Positions 1 to 8,290 of a stretch of DNA of 64,000 nucleotides are shown one piece after another. Made by a program: the position numbers and the translations under genes. Positions within the stretch are counted from its first letter, which is position 1. Every line of letters starts with the position of its first letter. Origin of the DNA: Anodontia alba (taxonomy: Eukaryota > Mollusca > Bivalvia > Lucinida > Lucinidae); NCBI GenBank assembly GCA_964016985.1, contig OZ024827.1, forward strand, positions 58,405,643 to 58,469,642, written 5' to 3'. The notes under the pieces are model-generated. The model was not told the origin of the DNA. It saw only the letters and a program-made list of their open reading frames with translations, and made no database searches.

Positions 1-29
1 TTGGGCTGTAGTATAGGGCAGAGAGCTTC

Positions 30-317
30 CTATCTAGCCCCATCGAGATCTGCGAGATATTCAAGCAGATTGATCAGTCTCCAACAGGCTTCAGCGACCG
101 GCACAGGAAGCTTCGCAGTGACATCCCGCAGATTGATCGGCCGTGACAGCACAAGGCGAGCGAACATGATGGCCATCCGTTCATCTTGCCGCCAGAGCTC
201 AAGTGACTTTTGCGCGATATCAATCATGGTGTGGGTCAGAGGGCCGGAGATTTTGTGGCGGCGGGCGCAGTGGCCGACCTCAGGCATTGCGCAGTAAAGC
301 TCTTCGGGAAGACCCAT
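30..317 (-). CDS. Viral-element hypothetical protein, 95 residues
   Basis: This open frame reads leftward and starts at an ATG (MGLPEELYCAMPEVG). It contains a mostly helical, charged centre (DIAQKSLELWRQDERMAIMF) and no evident signal peptide or membrane segment. I do not recognise a domain. It lies downstream of, and on the same strand as, the capsid/ATPase run, separated by about 40 bases, so it is probably the next gene of that viral transcription unit. It shares the high GC content of its neighbours. It could be a complete small protein or a remnant of a longer gene whose 5' part has been lost. Confidence 0.5.
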   Translation of the reverse strand: MGLPEELYCAMPEVGHCARRHKISGPLTHTMIDIAQKSLELWRQDERMAIMFARLVLSRPINLRDVTAKLPVPVAEACWRLINLLEYLADLDGAR

Positions 318-359
318 GATATAAGGTCGCAGAAAACAGGCTTTAAATTAAAACGCGCC

Positions 360-783
360 TCACTTCTTAGCGAGTCGGTAGGCCACAAAGCCGGTCGCGG
401 CCATCCCCAGGATCACGAAGGTAATCTCGCGGTCTCTCTGGCCGCCACGGGTGAAAAAAGTCGGAGAGCTGGGGCTCAGGCCCCAGGGGCCCGAGGTTGT
501 GCCCGGTGACCTGCGTATATTCCTGCATTGCAGCGTCAACATCCCGGAACGTCTTAACAGCATGATCTTGCCGGCGTAGTTCCTCATTGATAAAGTCCAG
601 GCGCTCGGTCCGCTTCCGGGACCATGACGCCTCTGCAGCCTGCAGCTGTTCGACTGCCTTATTGTGACGCTTGCGCTCTTCGTCGACGCCAGAGCTTTTC
701 AAAATGGTGAATAAGTAGTTTGATCCCGAGAACGCAAGGGCGTTCACCAGGGTGCCCCCAACGAGCATAGCAACGCTTGCCAT
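360..783 (-). pseudogene. Viral-element coiled-coil/membrane protein, frameshifted near its C-terminus
   Basis: The protein starts MASVAMLVGGTLVNALAFSG, a hydrophobic N-terminus that could be a membrane anchor or signal. A long charged helix follows (SRKRTERLDFINEELRRQ region, about residues 35-75). The frame breaks about 300 bases in. The neighbouring frame then carries a plausible end with a hydrophobic segment (TFVILGMAATGFVAYRLAKK) and a TGA at 360-362. The start codon overlaps the TAA of the upstream gene (TAATG), a tight coupling typical of viral gene runs. I infer a bitopic or two-pass virion or membrane-associated protein of roughly 140 residues; no enzymatic motif is seen. Confidence 0.6.
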
Positions 784-1022
784 TACTTCATGATATCAGC
801 AGGTATGATCCCCTGTTTAATTAGCAGGTCCTTGGTTGCCATGGCGAGAGCGACGACTAATATCACCATGCCCACATCACGGGGTGTGAAGTCTAGCTTC
901 GGGGGCGACCCCCCCATCGCCATCTTGCCAAGCCAGGCGTATCCCATGGCCAAGCCCGAGACGACCAGGCTGTGGTAGAGCGCGGTCACGATCATCTTCC
1001 CGTCGGTAGCCAGAGTTGTCAT
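783..1022 (-). CDS. Viral-element small two-pass membrane protein, 79 residues
   Basis: The ATG at 1,022 opens an uninterrupted 79-codon frame; an earlier in-frame CTG at 1,043 is unlikely to be used. Two hydrophobic stretches are visible: the first about residues 10-30 (IVTALYHSLVVSGLAMGYAW) and the second about residues 50-65 (DVGMVILVVALAMATKDLL). They are separated by a Gly/Pro-rich loop. The stop codon overlaps the ATG of the next gene. It sits between the ATPase/TM gene and the coiled-coil gene, so it is likely a minor membrane or capsid-internal protein of the virion. No known enzymatic motif is seen. It is one of few unbroken genes in this copy. Confidence 0.6.
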   Translation of the reverse strand: MTTLATDGKMIVTALYHSLVVSGLAMGYAWLGKMAMGGSPPKLDFTPRDVGMVILVVALAMATKDLLIKQGIIPADIMK

Positions 1023-1047
1023 TGCGTAGCGGTATAACAGCACGGCA

Positions 1048-1402
1048 CTATTCCATATAGAACGGATCGGGGGTAGTCTTTAAATGCTTAGCACCGGGGG
1101 GCTTATCCACAGGCTGCTTGGGCGTGGAGTCAATGGGGCCTGCTGCCACCGACGAGGGACTTCTCGTTTGCGCGTTTCGGAGAAACACGAACGCCCCGCC
1201 CGTAAGACACGCCCCAACGATCCGTGGGGTCCAGTTAGTTAGTCCTTCACGGTTGTGTTCCGGCGGTTTATCCGCGGAAACCGCTTCCGCTTCCTTTGGA
1301 GGAATATTGGCAGGCGTGCCATCGCCGGCAGGGGGACGAAATGATTCCTTGGCTCCCTGAAGCTGTTCGAGCAGTCGTTCTTGCTTGGCCTTCCTGAAGG
1401 GT
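1048..1402 (-). pseudogene. Viral-element protein with central TM segment, 5' end lost
   Basis: This frame reads from about 1,400 to a TAG at 1,048-1,050. It has a basic N-terminal part (KQERLLEQLQGAKESF), a Pro/Ala/Glu-rich linker, one hydrophobic segment (IVGACLTGGAFVFLRN), and a Pro/Lys-rich tail. Its upstream portion runs out of frame into the truncated ATPase. The true start is therefore not visible, and a deletion has probably joined the ATPase 5' part to this gene. It is probably another membrane-anchored virion protein; I do not recognise the family. Confidence 0.5.
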
Positions 1403-1696
1403 TGGCTCGCCCTTAAACACCAGGTAGAAGGCCCGCAGGTAATCTTGAAGGCGCTCACCGGGGTCTAGAACGTAGACCTCAGGGTCCTTCCAGAGCCAGG
1501 GGCACTGCTTGTAGGTCTTGTTGTGCTCTATGGTGGGGCACAGGACCACGATGTGTCGAAAGAACCCCCGGTAGGGGCCTTCGAGCAGATCCAGGATGAA
1601 AACTGTTTTTCCACATCCCGTTTGCCCGCAGACGATTGCCGAATGGGCGTATTTGGGCAGAAGATGATTAATAGACAGCTGAGACGAACCGGCCAT
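1403..1696 (-). pseudogene. A32-like/FtsK-HerA genome-packaging ATPase, truncated
   Basis: The ATG at 1,696 (MAGSSQLSINHLLPKYAHSA) leads directly to a P-loop, CGQTGCGKT, at about residues 23-31. This is followed by a strand-rich segment ending FFRHIVVLCPTIEHNKTY. Packaging ATPases of Polintons, adintoviruses and related elements use this N-terminal P-loop to drive DNA into the capsid. Such enzymes normally run well over 200 residues and have a Walker B acidic pair. Here the recognisable sequence stops after about 98 residues (near GEP) and shifts into an unrelated frame. Walker B and the sensor regions are absent, so the gene is dead. It overlaps the capsid gene's stop codon region by a few bases, as expected for a coupled pair. 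Confidence 0.75.
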
Positions 1697-1698
1697 CT

Positions 1699-2881
1699 TC
1701 AAGGTTTAGCTGCCTCTGCTTTTTTCGTTATCTGAATGGTCACCCCTTCGCTGGCATTTTCTATGCGGTAACCACTTCCGTGTAGCCGGTCATCATCGGT
1801 TGTCCTGAGGTCAAGCCACAGAGCAAACTTGGAGGTCAAGAACTCCCCCAGAGATACGTCAGCGAGACCAAGGTGTTTCACCACCACTGACACATCGGGG
1901 TGACGCTTTCTGCCGTGTGATGCTGCAAATAACTTCCTCGCCTCATCCCACATCTGATCGGCATGCATCCCCCTGATTCGGGTTATAGAAGGCCTCAGTG
2001 TTGCGAGCAAAGGGCTGTTGCGCAGCGACGTCCTCAAAGAGCATCAAGACCCCCTTCATGCTGCGGGCCGGCACGTTAAGATTAATGTTCCAGAGGGTGT
2101 CGCTCTTATCTTTGCTAATCTTTCGGTGCCACAGAATCCGGTCGTACAGGATCGCGAGGCGGCCGTTGTACTGATTGGTGATCACACGAGCCAGCTCCGG
2201 CTGAGTGACAATTTCGTACTCCAAACTGATGTTCTCCATGTCATATGAGGCATCGGCATCGCCTGTGGCCCGGATCACGCGGCTGTAGTCGTTGAAGGTC
2301 AGTTCGTACTCCAGCCGGTCTCCAAGCACGCTTTGATAGAACGGCATGTGGCTCTCGAGCAGCTCGAAGTCCAGGGGGACGTAGAAGCGGTTTCCGAACG
2401 CATCAGCGATGGCCTTGTCGGCCGCTACCGCCTCATCTTTATCCCCAGCATCGATTCGAATCCGTGTCGTGTTTCGGTTACCAGAGGTGTCTATGACTTG
2501 GAACTGGTCATTTTTTCTCTCCAAGGCCGTCTTCCAGAGGTCGCTGTAACAGTTAAAGACGTTACTGTCGTCGATGGACATCACCTGGTTGCCGGAGATT
2601 TTGATTACAGTCTTTTTCACAATGGTGCGGCCCAGGTTCTGCACTACTGTCCTGTTCGCATCTTCACTATCCAGCGTGATTCTGAAGGCCAGGCGGGCAG
2701 TCCCTGGAACGATCACATCGTGTGTGCCGAGGTTCGGGAATCGAACCAGGAGCTGTTGATTCTGATCAATTGTGCTCGGGTTGTTTGTGATCACGACGGA
2801 CTGCCGCACTCCTTTGACCCGAAGGGGCTCACGGAGGCACCGGTAAGGATTAAGCTTGCGTCCGAATTTGCTCGAAGCCAT
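1699..2881 (-). pseudogene. Major capsid protein (double jelly-roll type, Polinton/adintovirus-like), frameshifted
   Basis: The ATG at 2,881 starts MASSKFGRKLNPYRCLR. About 300 residues of beta-rich sequence follow, with the signature blocks GDRLEYELTFNDYSRVI and ARSMKGVLMLFEDV. The frame then breaks near 1,970; the neighbouring frame carries the remainder (QMWDEARKLFA, then LADVSLGEFLTSKFALWLDL) to a TGA at 1,699. The total length, near 390 codons, suits capsid proteins of this class, which form pseudo-hexameric trimers of the icosahedral shell. The break looks like a small deletion, but only an alignment would show its size. The capsid assignment rests on recognition of the sequence pattern and on the adjoining ATPase. 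Confidence 0.72.
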
Positions 2882-2937
2882 GGTATATTTGAACCCACGC
2901 AACAACCTTCAAATGAGCATCCACTGTCAACGCTGTG
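2882..2937. promoter_or_regulatory. Short divergent intergenic gap between capsid and coiled-coil genes
   Basis: Only 56 bases separate the capsid ATG (minus strand, 2,881) from the ATG of the rightward gene at 2,938. Any promoters for the two genes must therefore lie here or inside the coding regions. The gap contains the AT-rich run gtatattt next to the capsid start, a possible TATA-like element. Function is inferred from position only. Confidence 0.25.
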
Positions 2938-4160
2938 ATGGATGACGTCACTTTCGAGAACCCCTCATTCGACCCTGATGGACCTGGAGTAGATGATGAT
3001 TATAGTTTTGACCTCCCCGACCCCCCTATGGAGCCACCGCTGGACGTTCAGCAGCAGCTGAACGCGTCCGGGGACAATTTGCAGAACTTGCAAGGCGAGT
3101 TAAGACAGGCTGAACTTGAGACCCAGAAGAAGCGCCTCGTTGACAGTTTCTACAACGAGGTAAGCCACACCTATGGGCTGCGCCCTGAAGGCAGGATCGA
3201 CTATAGCCAGTTCAGGATCGACCCCGACGGTAAGACACTTTACTGGACACCTGAAGACAAGATCTCCATTGCTGTTTCTGGCTCTAGACACGCTGGCCAA
3301 AAGATACGGGGCTGGTGGCACCTATGCACTGCGGAGATCGCTGGGGCTCACTGATTATAGATCAGGGGTGTTGCGGGGGCTCGACAAAGAGGCCGTGGAA
3401 ATGCTCCAGAGTGCAGAGGAGGCCCTCCCCAAAAACACTGAATCCATCCAGCTGAAGGACCTCTCCGGCGCGACCAACGACGTCATTGGGACAACAGGAG
3501 ACGTCGAGACCGCATTGAAGTCCATCGAGGACCCGCAAATGGACGTCGCATGGGTCACCCAGGCCACAAGAGATCTCGCTGGAGTAAAGGAGGCCATGAT
3601 GAGAATGAGAGATGAGCTCGCTAACAACCTGGCGAAGCTGTCAGATGTTGACGACCGGAAATCCGAAGTTTAGAAGCACTTGGCCAGGGAGCGCTAAAAA
3701 CTGACGGAAACGGACGACACCGAAATTCAACAAGATATTCGAGATCGAATGAAAAAGCTTCAGGGCGAGCTCTCTGACCTCGAACTTGAAAGACAAGCGA
3801 GGCTCGAAGCCCTCTCCACGAACAAAGCAGCTCTCCGGTCCCAAATTAACCAAATTCGTGAGACCATCAGGCGGCTCCTCCATGAAGACACTACGCTGGC
3901 TGAGCACATTCACACACTTCTGTGAGCAGGGCATTACCATCGTGAGCATCCTTACAGCAATCGGCATGGCGATCTCGACACTCGTGCTTGCGCTCACCGG
4001 TGGGGGAAGTGCGCCAGTGCCGTCGCCGACTCGCAGGCCACCCGACAAGGGCGGGGTCAAGGAGTGGGTAAAAAAGCACCTACAGGCCCTTGGGCCTTGG
4101 CCATCGGTGCGGGGACCCTTCTTCTCTTGGCTGCAAGGGACTGGCTATCTCGACGACAGC
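2938..4160 (+). pseudogene. Viral-element long coiled-coil protein with C-terminal membrane segment, multiply broken
   Basis: Rightward gene starting MDDVTFENPSFDPDG. Its acidic N-terminus is followed by a conserved-looking block (GRIDYSQFRIDPDGKTLYWT). After a frameshift near 3,280 come long charged helices (TRDLAGVKEAMMRMRDELAN; ELERQARLEALSTNKAALRS). Two in-frame stops (TAG 3,671-3,673; TAA 3,695-3,697) and another shift near 3,920 follow. A strongly hydrophobic stretch (TIVSILTAIGMAISTLVLAL) then lies near 3,935-3,995, and a short hydrophobic tail ends LLLLAARDWLS near 4,150. It converges on and meets the end of the leftward gene at 4,145. I infer a rod-like or membrane-tethered structural protein of about 400 residues. 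Its exact role is unknown. Confidence 0.55.
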
Positions 4161-5478
4161 CAAAGCGCCACTAGGTCGACCCCGACCCCTGCGGCTATGA
4201 GAGCCGTTTTTTCTTCTTCGTGGCTCGTTGCGGCCATGCGACCAGACGCGTGTTGTTGCTGACCCGCAGGGTCAGCATGATCCGCAGGGTCAGCAACAGC
4301 GGCTGGCGTAGGTGACCCTGCGGGTCTGCCACTTGGTGGCCCCTTGTGATCAGTCCAGGCTGGTGCTGCGATTTTTCCTTTGAAGGACATATAGCCCGTC
4401 CCGCTTATCTGCTCCGACTCGTTGATTCCCGGGTTGTGGCCGATTGCTGCTTCAGATCCAGCGATCACGATTTCGTTGTTGTTGCCCTGGACATTGCCCG
4501 GTTGGAGGGCCATGTCGCTCGGGGTGAGGTAGAGCCCCAACCTGAAGCTGAAGTCCAGAGGGTTCGATGCATATTGGAATGTTTTCTGATAACCCTTTAT
4601 GCTCGCCGGGATGTCGACTGGAGAAGCGATTGCATCTTCGACGTTGGCCAGGAACTGCTTTTGAGCGTCGAACCCCGTCCCGGCCTTGAGAATGTTTGAA
4701 CGGGTCTGGGCTTGCGCTCCCAGGATAGCCCACACATACGTCCGTATACTGTCATTGAGGCGCTCCACACCCGCTTGCGTGAAGCCTTCTGATGTATCGG
4801 GAATGAACATCGTCCACGCCCCTGATATAGCCCGGTTATTGCGGATTGTGTCCTTTGGGTGGAAGAATGGGCCGTCGGCGTAATGCGCATGCCGGTACTC
4901 TCCCGAAGGAGTCATAAACGTACTCCATGATCCTTGGCAGCCGTGGTCCAGCTTCTGTCTCCAATCTGTATCAGGCGAAACGCCGAACTCGGTGCAGAGC
5001 CGCTTGTAGGCCCTGGCATGGTAGGCATTCTCATACCAAGAATAGGACTTGTCCCTGGGAGGGCGACTTTTAGCTCCACAAGCAGGCGCCTCGTCATATA
5101 ATAGGCATGGAAGCGATACAGACCTGAGAGAAGGGGGTCTTTAGCTTGGAGATGGTCATCAGCAGAGACCCCGCAGCCAGAAGTCACGCACCAGAGGGCG
5201 AAATTGAGTTGACATTGCCACCAATCCAAAGGAGTGGTTTTCCAGGAATTCCAAGCCTTATTTGCCATTGTAACGTCTCCGGTGAGTGGTGGATTTTGAT
5301 AGTAGGCGAAGATGTCCGGGAAGATGGCTTGGAAGTCACCTCCCTCGTCATCAACCATCATCTTCTGGCTGGCCAGAGAGAGCGCCTGCTTCTCTTTGAA
5401 ATGGCCCCCCGCCCAATATGTTGCAGAGCTTTTGAACGAGTAGGCCCCCTTGTCCATGCTTTGGGTCAGCATGTACAT
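4145..5478 (-). pseudogene. Viral-element structural-type protein, about 445 codons, single frameshift
   Basis: The leftward gene begins MYMLTQSMDKGAYSF at 5,478. It reads through aromatic-rich sequence (TPLDWWQCQLNFALW) to about 5,050, where the frame shifts. The second frame is open from there (KSYSWYENAYHARAYKRL) to a stop at 4,145. The last ~60 residues are a low-complexity Ala/Asp/Pro/Gln tract encoded by short repeats (ccctgcgg units around 4,262-4,330). A hydrophobic end follows (TALIAAGVGVDLVALWL), suggesting a C-terminal anchor. The length and its place between the coiled-coil and penton-like genes suggest a virion protein. I do not assign a named function. One indel separates it from an intact gene. 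Confidence 0.55.
5471..5478. other. Overlapping divergent start codons in an 8 bp palindrome
   Basis: The sequence atgtacat contains the plus-strand ATG of the penton-like gene (5,471-5,473). It also contains the minus-strand ATG of the leftward gene (5,478-5,476). Both downstream frames are long and have good coding character from the first codons (MYITLTDIQNGEP and MYMLTQSMDKGAYSF). Upstream in-frame ATGs exist for both, so use of exactly these codons is inferred. Confidence 0.4.
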
Positions 5479-6130
5479 CACACTCACCGACATTCAAAAT
5501 GGGGAACCCGTTTATCTTGCCAAGAACCTATCTGCGTGTCGGGGGCTGGAGGTCGCTCTCTGTGAGCTCACGTATTACCACCGCTGGCTCAATATCGGCG
5601 CCGCATTAGAGAATAATCAAGTTTCAACCGGACGTACCACACTGAAGATACCCAATGGGTACTACAATGCCTGCGAGCTAGATGATGTACTCCAGCCTCT
5701 GGGCGCCGAACTTCGTTTGCACACCCCAACCGGCCGCTTAAAGCTGTCTGCGGAGAAACGTTTGGTCTTAAATCGCCGGCTAGCCGACCTCCTTGGGTTC
5801 TCTCGAGACACATTCGAGCCCGGCAAGACATACACCACAGACGAGCCACACCGGCTTGCTGTCTACAGGGAGATCTGCGTTCACCTCGCAGAGATAAGCA
5901 CCACGGAGAACCTCCATAACGGTGCCCCCTCTACTCTGCTTTGATCCGTCCCCGTCAAGAACGAAAGATGTGGTGGTGGTCGGACAGAGACATTCCCCGG
6001 CTTGCAGTACAAACGGCTGGCATCGGGGACTGTTTCTTAGCTAACGCTCGCAATATTAGACACGAGTGGCAGGAAGCTATGCTTCAACCACGTGAGTGCA
6101 ACACTACATATAATAAGAAATGTCAGACGC
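5471..6130 (+). pseudogene. Penton-like/minor capsid protein with two in-frame stops
   Basis: The frame starts MYITLTDIQNGEPVYLAKNL and stays in one register through YYNACELDDVLQPLGAELRL, RRLADLLGFSRDTF and TENLHNGAPSTLL. It is then interrupted by TGA (5,942-5,944) and TAG (6,038-6,040), with coding character continuing in the same frame beyond both. The partial copy at 28,573-28,718 has a sense codon where the TAG stands, which shows that this stop is a later mutation. The reading frame end overlaps the start of the next gene (ATG at 6,120). Size (about 215 residues), beta-rich composition and position suit a penton-type vertex protein of a Polinton-like capsid. That identity is moderate inference. 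Confidence 0.5.
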
Positions 6131-6963
6131 GGGTGGCCCTGGGAGCGCCAGAAAATGCCCCGGGCTGGCTTTAGCCGATCTGGGGGATACCGAAGGATTC
6201 GAAAAGGATGGAGAAGAGAACCAGCTGTATGCATTCCAGCTGTCCGACGGGATGTACAAACGAAAAAAGGTCATCCAAGAGGGGGGTGGGGGGCAGAAGC
6301 TCTCTGAGCTGAGCGACGTAGATGTTTCATATGCCGCCCCCAGGCAGCTCCACATGCTGGCGTTCACTGGGAGCAAGTGGGTCGCCTTTGCAGACCTGGT
6401 CCAAGAAACGGAGTGGCTAGTCGACGTGAAGGTCTCGGCTCCTTACATCGTAACGGGGCGGGAACATAAGGTTAGAAAGGTGATGAATGGCGGCACCCGG
6501 CTGTGCTCCTACCTTCCTGAAACCAAGAACGTCGTCGTTTCAGAATGTTACATGCTGAAAACGAGCAATAGGCGGCCCGGCGTTCTCAAAATGGTTTCTG
6601 AGTGCCCCAGCTGAGATCATCCGCATGGGATTGCCTACTTCCACGATCCTTCTCGAGCTAGTCCTGGAAGACCGGCCCGACGACTTTGTTGATGTCTTAC
6701 CAGGCTTCACGCTCGAGTGGACCCAAGCACACGTGAATAAAGAGGTGGGGGTCTATACTAGAGTCCGGGAGCCACCGGAAGTGCGTTTTACACTTCAGGG
6801 CATTGGATATCATGCGGATTACCGCTTATTGGACATAAGCAAGATCCATGTCGGTCCAGCTGTCGAGCTCAAAAGGCTGCGACTTACGCCCCTTGATCTC
6901 TCGTCAGACCAAAGCTCCGTGATGCTAGGCCATTTGAACCTGACTGACGGCGGAGATAATTGA
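6120..6963 (+). pseudogene. Viral-element protein paired with copy 2 gene at 27,857-28,583, frameshifted
   Basis: The ATG at 6,120 opens MSDAGGPGSARKCPGLALAD. The frame continues (SYAAPRQLHMLAFTGSKWVA; LCSYLPETKNVVVSECYML) to a stop at 6,612-6,614. The adjacent frame resumes immediately (GLPTSTILLELVLEDRPDDF) and runs to TGA 6,961-6,963. One small indel near 6,600 explains the split. The whole protein would be about 280 residues and looks beta-rich and soluble. A homologous copy lies on the minus strand at 27,857-28,583. Five bases separate it from the next gene's ATG. I do not recognise a domain; a minor capsid or scaffold role is plausible from the position. Confidence 0.55.
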
Positions 6964-6968
6964 GCACG

Positions 6969-7572
6969 ATGGGCCTATACCCACCACTTGAGACGACCGG
7001 GGACAATCACCGACTTCAACATCTGGCCGAGGTCAGATCCCGCCTAGAGAAAGAGCGGGATTTCAGGGCCTCACTCTACAAGAAATACAGGCGCTCCGTC
7101 AATGTCGTGGACGGACTCGACATCGCGCTTTCAGTGGCCAGCGCGGGCTTGGTTCGTCTGGTGTCGGCGTTTTGACGACGATAGTCGTCGTTGGCCTTCA
7201 AGCTGGGGCGATTGCTTGTGGGTTGCTGGGAGCTGGCGGGAGATTCATTTGTCGGAGGCTTGAAGCCAAAGTTAGGAAACATGACCAAATCCGTGTCTTA
7301 GCTGAGTCAAAGCTAAACACAATCGCAGACAGGTCTCGACCGCGCTGACCGACGACAAGATCTCTGACGAAGAGTTTCGCCAGATTCTCTCTGATGTCGA
7401 CAAGTGCGACCAAATGAAGGCTGAGATTCGCCGTGGGCGTCAGAAAGAGGGCGGTCTATCCGAGACCGAAAAAAAGCAGCTCCTACACCTCATGAGAGAT
7501 AAGGCGATGCTAACAGCCCGTACCAAGCTCTTGGAAGAGCTCCAAGCTGCTGGCACCTCTCTCTCTCGATAA
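6969..7572 (+). pseudogene. Viral-element membrane protein, frameshifted (homologue of the intact ORF at 27,218-27,841)
   Basis: The gene starts MGLYPPLETTGDNHRLQHLA and matches the intact copy on the minus strand closely: 7 differences in the first 57 residues. After residue 57 the copies diverge because this one has lost bases near 7,140-7,180, where the intact copy encodes its hydrophobic stretch. A second small indel lies near 7,333. Coding resemblance resumes in shifted frames (RRLEAKVRKHDQIRVLAESK; LLEELQAAGTSLSR) up to TAA 7,570-7,572. The family appears to be a charged helix-hydrophobic-charged helix membrane protein. Function unknown. Confidence 0.65.
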
Positions 7573-7624
7573 GCATCTGGCGTGCTTAAAAGAGTGCAGG
7601 TTGCTTAGGACACCAATGAGCTGA

Positions 7625-8008
7625 TCCACTTTGGAATATTTTAGAAAGTTTGGCGTCAGCAGAGACACGTTTCAGGTTGTTTTGGACCAGTTATTGATTG
7701 GGGAATTAAACTGGGCACGCGTCCTCTCTATTGTGGCTCTTTCAGGAAGTTTGGCGGTCCAGTGTGCTGAAAAAGGGGAAGAAAAAAATATAGACCTTAT
7801 CCAAGACTGGTCTGCATCGTTTGCTGAAGTGAAGCTGGCTCCTTGGATCGAAGCTAATCATGGCATGGAAGGACTACGAGAATACCTCCACCCCCAGGAA
7901 TCACACGACAGTCACCGGGAAAGGAACAAACTCCTTGCTGCGGGGGCTTGTGCTGCGGTTGGCGTCATCATTGTAGGTCTCTTTGCCTCGGAGCGGGCTG
8001 GAGGCTAG
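7625..8008 (+). pseudogene. Bcl-2-family-like protein (BH1, BH2 and C-terminal anchor), 5' end broken
   Basis: The frame is open from just after an in-frame TGA at 7,622-7,624 to TAG 8,006-8,008, about 127 codons. It shows a BH1-like block, LIGELNWARVLSIVALSGSL. The usual NWGR core is NWAR here. It also shows a BH2-like block, APWIEANHGMEGLREYL, at the expected spacing of about 45 residues. A C-terminal hydrophobic helix (LLAAGACAAVGVIIVGLFA) suits mitochondrial or ER membrane anchoring. Bcl-2-family proteins regulate mitochondrial permeabilisation, and large DNA viruses often carry them as inhibitors of apoptosis. No ATG precedes BH1 after the stop, and no clear BH3/BH4 is readable. Either the 5' part is damaged or a spliced upstream exon existed. 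It follows the membrane-protein gene in the same orientation. Confidence 0.72.
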
Positions 8009-8290
8009 CCAGGGCCAGTCGTCGAGCAGAACGGATGTGAACCAGGCGTGACACAGGTAAGTGCCTCCTTTTTTTTTGCGTTCAGAACCCCGGGCCGGCG
8101 AGGGCGGGGGGCCGTCCCTACCAGCTCGGCTGGTGCTCGGGCGGAGCGCAGGCCATTGCCAATTATTTGTGTAGGTCTCGCCGACGTCCCGGCGTACACA
8201 CACAATTGCCAATTATTTATGTAGGTACACACACAATTACCAATTGTTTATGTATGTGGGAGCCTCAGCGGCCCGATCCGCGGCCCCAGC
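8009..8290 (+). repeat. Viral-element right tail (possible terminal repeat) with splice-like cassette and short tandem repeats
   Basis: The non-coding GC-rich tail contains a 29-base cassette at 8,057-8,085 that begins gtaagtgcctcc, runs through a T tract and ends gcgttcag. It is followed by a ccccgggccggcg block. Three copies of a unit containing caattatttatgtaggt-like sequence follow (8,158-8,255). Two related tails occur on the minus strand at 25,842-26,125 and 26,478-26,665. The final block (caattgtttatgtatgtggg, then gcggcccgatc) is shared with the former. Being at the host junction, it may be the element's terminal repeat; this is inference. Confidence 0.5.

Larger units (their letters stand above)
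1..8290. mobile_element. Endogenous Polinton/adintovirus-like dsDNA virus element, copy 1 (left end outside window)
   Basis: This GC-rich block contrasts with the AT-rich host DNA that begins near 8,290. It carries densely packed short genes on both strands with overlapping stop and start codons, unlike a spliced host locus. Recognisable parts are an FtsK/HerA-type packaging ATPase (Walker A), a major capsid protein resembling the double-jelly-roll type, a penton-like protein and many small membrane proteins. This set is typical of the PRD1/adenovirus lineage elements found integrated in cnidarian and mollusc genomes. Protein-primed polymerase, integrase and protease genes are not visible and could lie left of base 1. 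Most genes are broken by frameshifts or stops, so it is a fossil. The exact subgroup is inference; the viral nature is well supported by the gene set. Confidence 0.8.

Noticed and set aside
1118..2938. Plus-strand open frames opposite the capsid and ATPase genes
   Set aside because: They are antisense shadows of GC-rich minus-strand coding sequence with no protein character of their own.
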